Assembly (NCBI GenBank): GCA_013151645.1
Contig: JAADHU010000031.1
Coordinates: forward strand, 41,138-105,137
From: Gammaproteobacteria bacterium
GTDB taxonomy: Bacteria; Pseudomonadota; Gammaproteobacteria; Steroidobacterales; Woeseiaceae
Length of the DNA stretch: 64,000 nt
Direction of reading: 5' to 3'
Below are positions 61,501 through 64,000 of this stretch, one piece after another. Each line of letters begins with the position of its first letter. Within the stretch, counting starts at the first letter, position 1. Under the pieces are notes generated by a model. That model ran no database searches and was not told the DNA's origin. It worked only from the letters and a program-made list of their open reading frames with translations. Both the position numbers and the translations under genes were made by a program.

Positions 61501-64000
61501 TTACCTATGAACCTGACGCGAATTATTTTGGTGCCGACAGCTTTGCTTTCACGGTTAGCGACGGGCAGATGAATTCCGAGCCAGTTGATGCTGTGATAGA
61601 AGTGGCCGCCGTGAACGACCTTCCGGTCCTGACAATCTCGCCGATGGCCGATCGTTTCGGCACTGGCTTTCCGATCAAACTTGAAGTCGTCCTCGAAGAC
61701 ATTGACATCGATGACCGTCATGTCTACGGGCTGGACTGGGGACCGGGTGAGCTGTTTCGTACCGGGCGCGCGTTATTGCCGGGACAGACAGCGGCCGCTC
61801 AGGAACCCACGTTCATTCAGGCGGCCGGCGGCACCGCCATACTGCTTCATGGAGTGACCTATTTTTCCCCCGGACAGAAAACCGTCAGAATCTGTGTCTC
61901 CGATCAGCCGGGTGTGGCGGCTCTGACGAGTTGCGACGATCCGCGTGTGACGGCCGTAACCAGCAAGATGTTGTCCATTGAGCCGATGGTCAGCAAGAGT
62001 GTGGTAATCACTGATTCACTACCCGCAACGGTGTCCGAGCTGGGGGTCGGATTCACAGACCCGGTCGTCGATGGTGAGGCATTTGACGTCACGTTGGCGT
62101 TGTACAACCTGGAGCCCGACGACACCTTCACGATACTCGATGCAACGGATGTAACGTTGACGGCAATGCTTGGCGACGGTCTCGAGTTCGTGGGCGCTCC
62201 GGTCATGAACGCGCTCGATGCCAGTGGCGGCGCTTGCGGTACCGTCGGTTCGCAGCTCAACTGCAGTTTCGCCCAATTGCGCTCCCCCGGTCAGACGACG
62301 GTGACCATTAGAATGCGCGGCGACGGTTCGCTGGCTCAAGCGCGTAATATCTCCCTACTGGTCACCGCCGGTTCAGCCGAAGACGACCACAAAGGCATGG
62401 TAGCGAATCTCAAGCAGTATACGGTTAACGTCAATCCCGACGGTGATGCCGACAATGACGGTGTGTTAAACGGTGACGACGCGTTTCCGGGCGATCCGAA
62501 CGAGAGTGTGGATTCCGACAGCGATGGCATCGGCAACAATGCCGATCTGGACGACGACAACGATATCCTTCCGGATACCTGGGAGCGCCGTTTCGGCTTC
62601 GATCCATTAAACGCCGGCGATGCCGTGGCCGATGCGGATGGAGACCAACTCAGCAACGCCGCCGAGTATCTGGCCGGTACCCGGCCAGATACCATAGACA
62701 CCGATCGGGACCAGCGCCGGGACGATGTGGATAATTGTCCGCTGGTAGGCAATGCGAATCAGTACGACCAGGACAGCAATGGCACAGGGGATGCCTGTGA
62801 TCGTGCTACATTTGCGGCCGTTGCTGTACTCGGCGACCTGGACGGAAATCTGGCGCTGGACTACGCAATCGTCCGCGCTGACGGGGACAGAATCGAAGCA
62901 TTTTTCAAAGACAGCGCGACCGACTTTTCGATCGGTGCCGACCGCATTGACCTTGGCAGTACGGCGGAGAGACTGGTGCTCGATGTCGCCGCCGCCGGCC
63001 CCGCCAACGGGCGCGATAGTGTCGCGTTGGTGATGTTGTATGCGGATGCCAGCGGCGCACAGCGTATTCAACTGGTGGGTGTTTCGGATGGCGCCGCCGA
63101 ATTCGATTCCGAGGTCTTCGACGATCAGTGGCTGTACGCTGATGCGATCGTCACGACGGTGTCAGGGCAGGCAGAATACTGGGTCGTCGCCAGAAACTGG
63201 ATCGATGATCGTGTGGAGGTACGTCGGGTCGATCTCACCGATGGCAGCGTAACCGCGGCGCATGATTTCGGCACGCAGCTCGAGCCCCGTTCGATCACAG
63301 CGGATGCGAGTGGCGAAACCATGCTGTTGCTTGCCATTGATAGCGTCAACGGAGACCTCGTCGCCACCGCCCGCGAAGTTATTACCGATGCACGCATGGG
63401 CAGCAGCATCGTCGAAGGCGCGAGAGCACTCACCGGTATGGTCGAACGCAACGGTCCGGGTTTTGTCGTCGCCGTACAGACCATCAACGGCACGATTCGG
63501 CTGTCTGTTCTTGACGCCGACGGTGCTACGATCATTGACACTTTCGAAGTGCTCGACAGTGGCTGGACTCTGCTGGAGCTTGCGACGCTCACGGAGTGGT
63601 CCGGCAGCGGGGATGCTATCGTACTGGCCGCCGTGTCGAATACAGGTGAGATGCGCTTAACGATCTATGATGCCGCGAACGGCAGTATTGCCGATCAGCA
63701 GTCTTTTCATGCCAGTGAATTTACGGCACGAAGTTTTTCCGCCAGTCAGCAACCCGGTGGAGGCAGCAGTGAACTAAGCGTTCTCGCGGCGGGCGCAGAC
63801 GCTGTCCTGGTGCTCGAGGCACGCGATGCCGAGGGGGATGCGGCGTCGCGAAAGATGAGCGCCGAGTCTTCGAGCCCACCACCACCGATACCACCACCGC
63901 CACCGCCGCCACCACCTTCATCCGGTGGCGGTGGCAGCGCCGGCTTGCTGTGGCTGGTGGCATTGATCGTTGCGCTGCGACGCAGAAGATGGCTCGCCCG
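58533..64000 (+). CDS. very large secreted protein with GlyGly-CTERM-type tail, 3' end just outside window
   Basis: One open frame of 1822 codons from the ATG at 58533, without stop to the edge; I checked the frame at several points. Seen: a Sec signal (RRFLLLTACGAIALALLSKPGFAQ), bacterial Ig-like beta-rich N-terminus about 50-480, NHL-type propeller about 520-870 with VSDNYFIC, LYVSDIDADRVYKF and LYVTDYNNFRVQRF, cadherin-like domains about 880-1050 (NDNFTGSDEFRFTVGDG, NYFGADSFAFTVSDG), thrombospondin type-3 Asp-rich repeats about 1300-1420, a second propeller-like region, Pro-rich linker, then GGGGSAGLLWLVALIVALRR and basic end. The tail fits GlyGly-CTERM (rhombosortase plus type II secretion). 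Divergent from the ECF/kinase operon; may be its target. Confidence 0.8.
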   Translation, partial: MMMLRLSRRFLLLTACGAIALALLSKPGFAQQQDNDALRDLITGLGVVHNIAYPPSMLPEPITSLIAGTVTYTTNFGLKYIPPVLIAPGTVGALPNSADGCSFDFTINGGVEKTRQDFLGVLQSYDDSFVWNNFLGTPGVFHVNTDVRVGLYQGNTLLGNDVSIPMGNQSLRWRGETLITPILDYPPWYIVFAKPVEVASRKLAALAKTPPARRAVLRVMIELLISLGLEGAQAGINWAGLDGQPTLAGGRPIRNEQFQTVRIFDTVAPTATLNQNVFRIEATQVGGELLRDHIGRLRDSLVVSDNCERIPFVSYAAPSFLPVGETTDVTWTIRDAGPIDINGGANVVQRLQQVIVEDTMPPIILPPPGRVLESDVAVNAMLGRAAVFDLADVRPAIVNDAPVTFAADSRTRVTWSATDASGNSSSRSQWVTVKTPGTNTVPEAFSAGVNARSFEPIEIELGGEDQDLLDGRYDQLSFSISQPPSNGFFVAPLFPYFIEDYRVENAFGLTKADLSQFLDQQCGADPRNYAPPRDFVTDPRYIAVTDNGTAYVSDNYFICNQVDGRIERRSRIASFTKDADGVLQYVGQTFTISGDQPRSLFIDGDESVYYISPVSGSSIGRVRRCDNTLQICETFDLDTDQAGQPVTDHIQDDPTSIVADGSDVLYAVDGQQSIIAYDLQNVNGNGQPVRLGAITKPGDMELGSLQRKDMAIDSEGNLYVSDIDADRVYKFSTSSVTRNADGSVDFEAGSLVGWMGRCAQNLTTTRACDEIAERSYGYSCTTALCSSAVTAGSQPGQFDSPRGIAVDANGVLYVTDYNNFRVQRFTADGFFAGEAISECDGTCFVLGDFGNPEDVTVNRQFFYVLDQERDLLHVFETTPISAFDDEALTPAQSATVVYQSNDNFTGSDEFRFTVGDGLATSAEASIDVSITRNFRPPVGTEGLVFYATEDQSLDLVVDGFDPDADDLNNLSYSITRTPEHGALNGVGPDFTYEPDANYFGADSFAFTVSDGQMNSEPVDAVIEVAAVNDLPVLTISPMADRFGTGFPIKLEVVLEDIDIDDRHVYGLDWGPGELFRTGRALLPGQTAAAQEPTFIQAAGGTAILLHGVTYFSPGQKTVRICVSDQPGVAALTSCDDPRVTAVTSKMLSIEPMVSKSVVITDSLPATVSELGVGFTDPVVDGEAFDVTLALYNLEPDDTFTILDATDVTLTAMLGDGLEFVGAPVMNALDASGGACGTVGSQLNCSFAQLRSPGQTTVTIRMRGDGSLAQARNISLLVTAGSAEDDHKGMVANLKQYTVNVNPDGDADNDGVLNGDDAFPGDPNESVDSDSDGIGNNADLDDDNDILPDTWERRFGFDPLNAGDAVADADGDQLSNAAEYLAGTRPDTIDTDRDQRRDDVDNCPLVGNANQYDQDSNGTGDACDRATFAAVAVLGDLDGNLALDYAIVRADGDRIEAFFKDSATDFSIGADRIDLGSTAERLVLDVAAAGPANGRDSVALVMLYADASGAQRIQLVGVSDGAAEFDSEVFDDQWLYADAIVTTVSGQAEYWVVARNWIDDRVEVRRVDLTDGSVTAAHDFGTQLEPRSITADASGETMLLLAIDSVNGDLVATAREVITDARMGSSIVEGARALTGMVERNGPGFVVAVQTINGTIRLSVLDADGATIIDTFEVLDSGWTLLELATLTEWSGSGDAIVLAAVSNTGEMRLTIYDAANGSIADQQSFHASEFTARSFSASQQPGGGSSELSVLAAGADAVLVLEARDAEGDAASRKMSAESSSPPPPIPPPPPPPPPSSGGGGSAGLLWLVALIVALRRRRWLA

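Overview
The window looks like the chromosome of a free-living Gammaproteobacterium of moderate GC that makes many envelope proteins. Pointers are gltX followed by tRNA-Ala(GGC) and tRNA-Glu(TTC), a bacterioferritin/Bfd pair, a glrK-qseG-glrR set in the enterobacterial order, PEP-CTERM and GlyGly-CTERM type sorting tails, a PrsR regulator, GGDEF/EAL proteins and many lipoproteins. A marine lineage such as Woeseiales would fit, but this is inference; no rRNA is present.

Layout. 0-5.4 kb: the 3' end of a UbiD-family decarboxylase convergent with a tight minus-strand operon (alpha/beta hydrolase, methyltransferase, FrdA/SdhA-like flavoprotein, SDR). 5.8-7.4 kb: a beta-helix lipoprotein whose leader carries a cyclic di-GMP-I (GEMM-I) riboswitch. 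8.0-9.8 kb: gltX and two tRNAs. 9.8-21.3 kb: an accessory region behind the tRNAs, of visibly lower GC in places: ATP-grasp plus GNAT pair, five-repeat PASTA lipoprotein, PEP-CTERM protein with a near-perfect sigma-54 promoter, NRPS-like adenylation/carrier/hydrolase protein, Cys-nucleophile hydrolase, membrane acyltransferase. 21.3-24.8 kb: iron block (bfr, bfd, FecA-like receptor) with two Fur-box-like sites. 24.9-26.3 kb: PrsR, the likely activator of the sigma-54 PEP-CTERM promoter. 26.3-33.6 kb: two secreted proteins, a REP-associated tyrosine transposase (RAYT) bracketed by REPs, the glrR-qseG-glrK operon and galE. 33.8-45 kb: secreted metalloprotease-like lipoprotein, small lipoprotein, PAS-GAF-GGDEF-EAL protein, N-formylglutamate amidohydrolase and YbdK-like ligase, membrane diguanylate cyclase. 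45-53 kb: DUF4397 lipoprotein, aldehyde dehydrogenase, D-2-hydroxyacid dehydrogenase-like oxidase, M1 aminopeptidase, TonB-domain protein. 53-64 kb: S9 peptidase, Ser/Thr kinase with TPRs, an ECF sigma factor and, divergently, a very large secreted protein (about 1.8 k residues) running off the window edge.

Themes. (1) Cyclic di-GMP: two synthases/hydrolases and one riboswitch in the same window. (2) Sigma-54: two enhancer-binding regulators and a matching promoter. (3) A GTAG-headed REP family, over 20 copies at eight loci, whose stems show compensatory changes, with its probable RAYT in the window. (4) An ECF sigma factor lacking the usual acidic region 2 motif beside a Ser/Thr kinase, suggesting activation by phosphorylation. 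The most unusual assembly is the NRPS-like protein with a half condensation domain, an adenylation domain lacking the amino-acid-binding Asp and a fused hydrolase domain with a degenerate nucleophile elbow.
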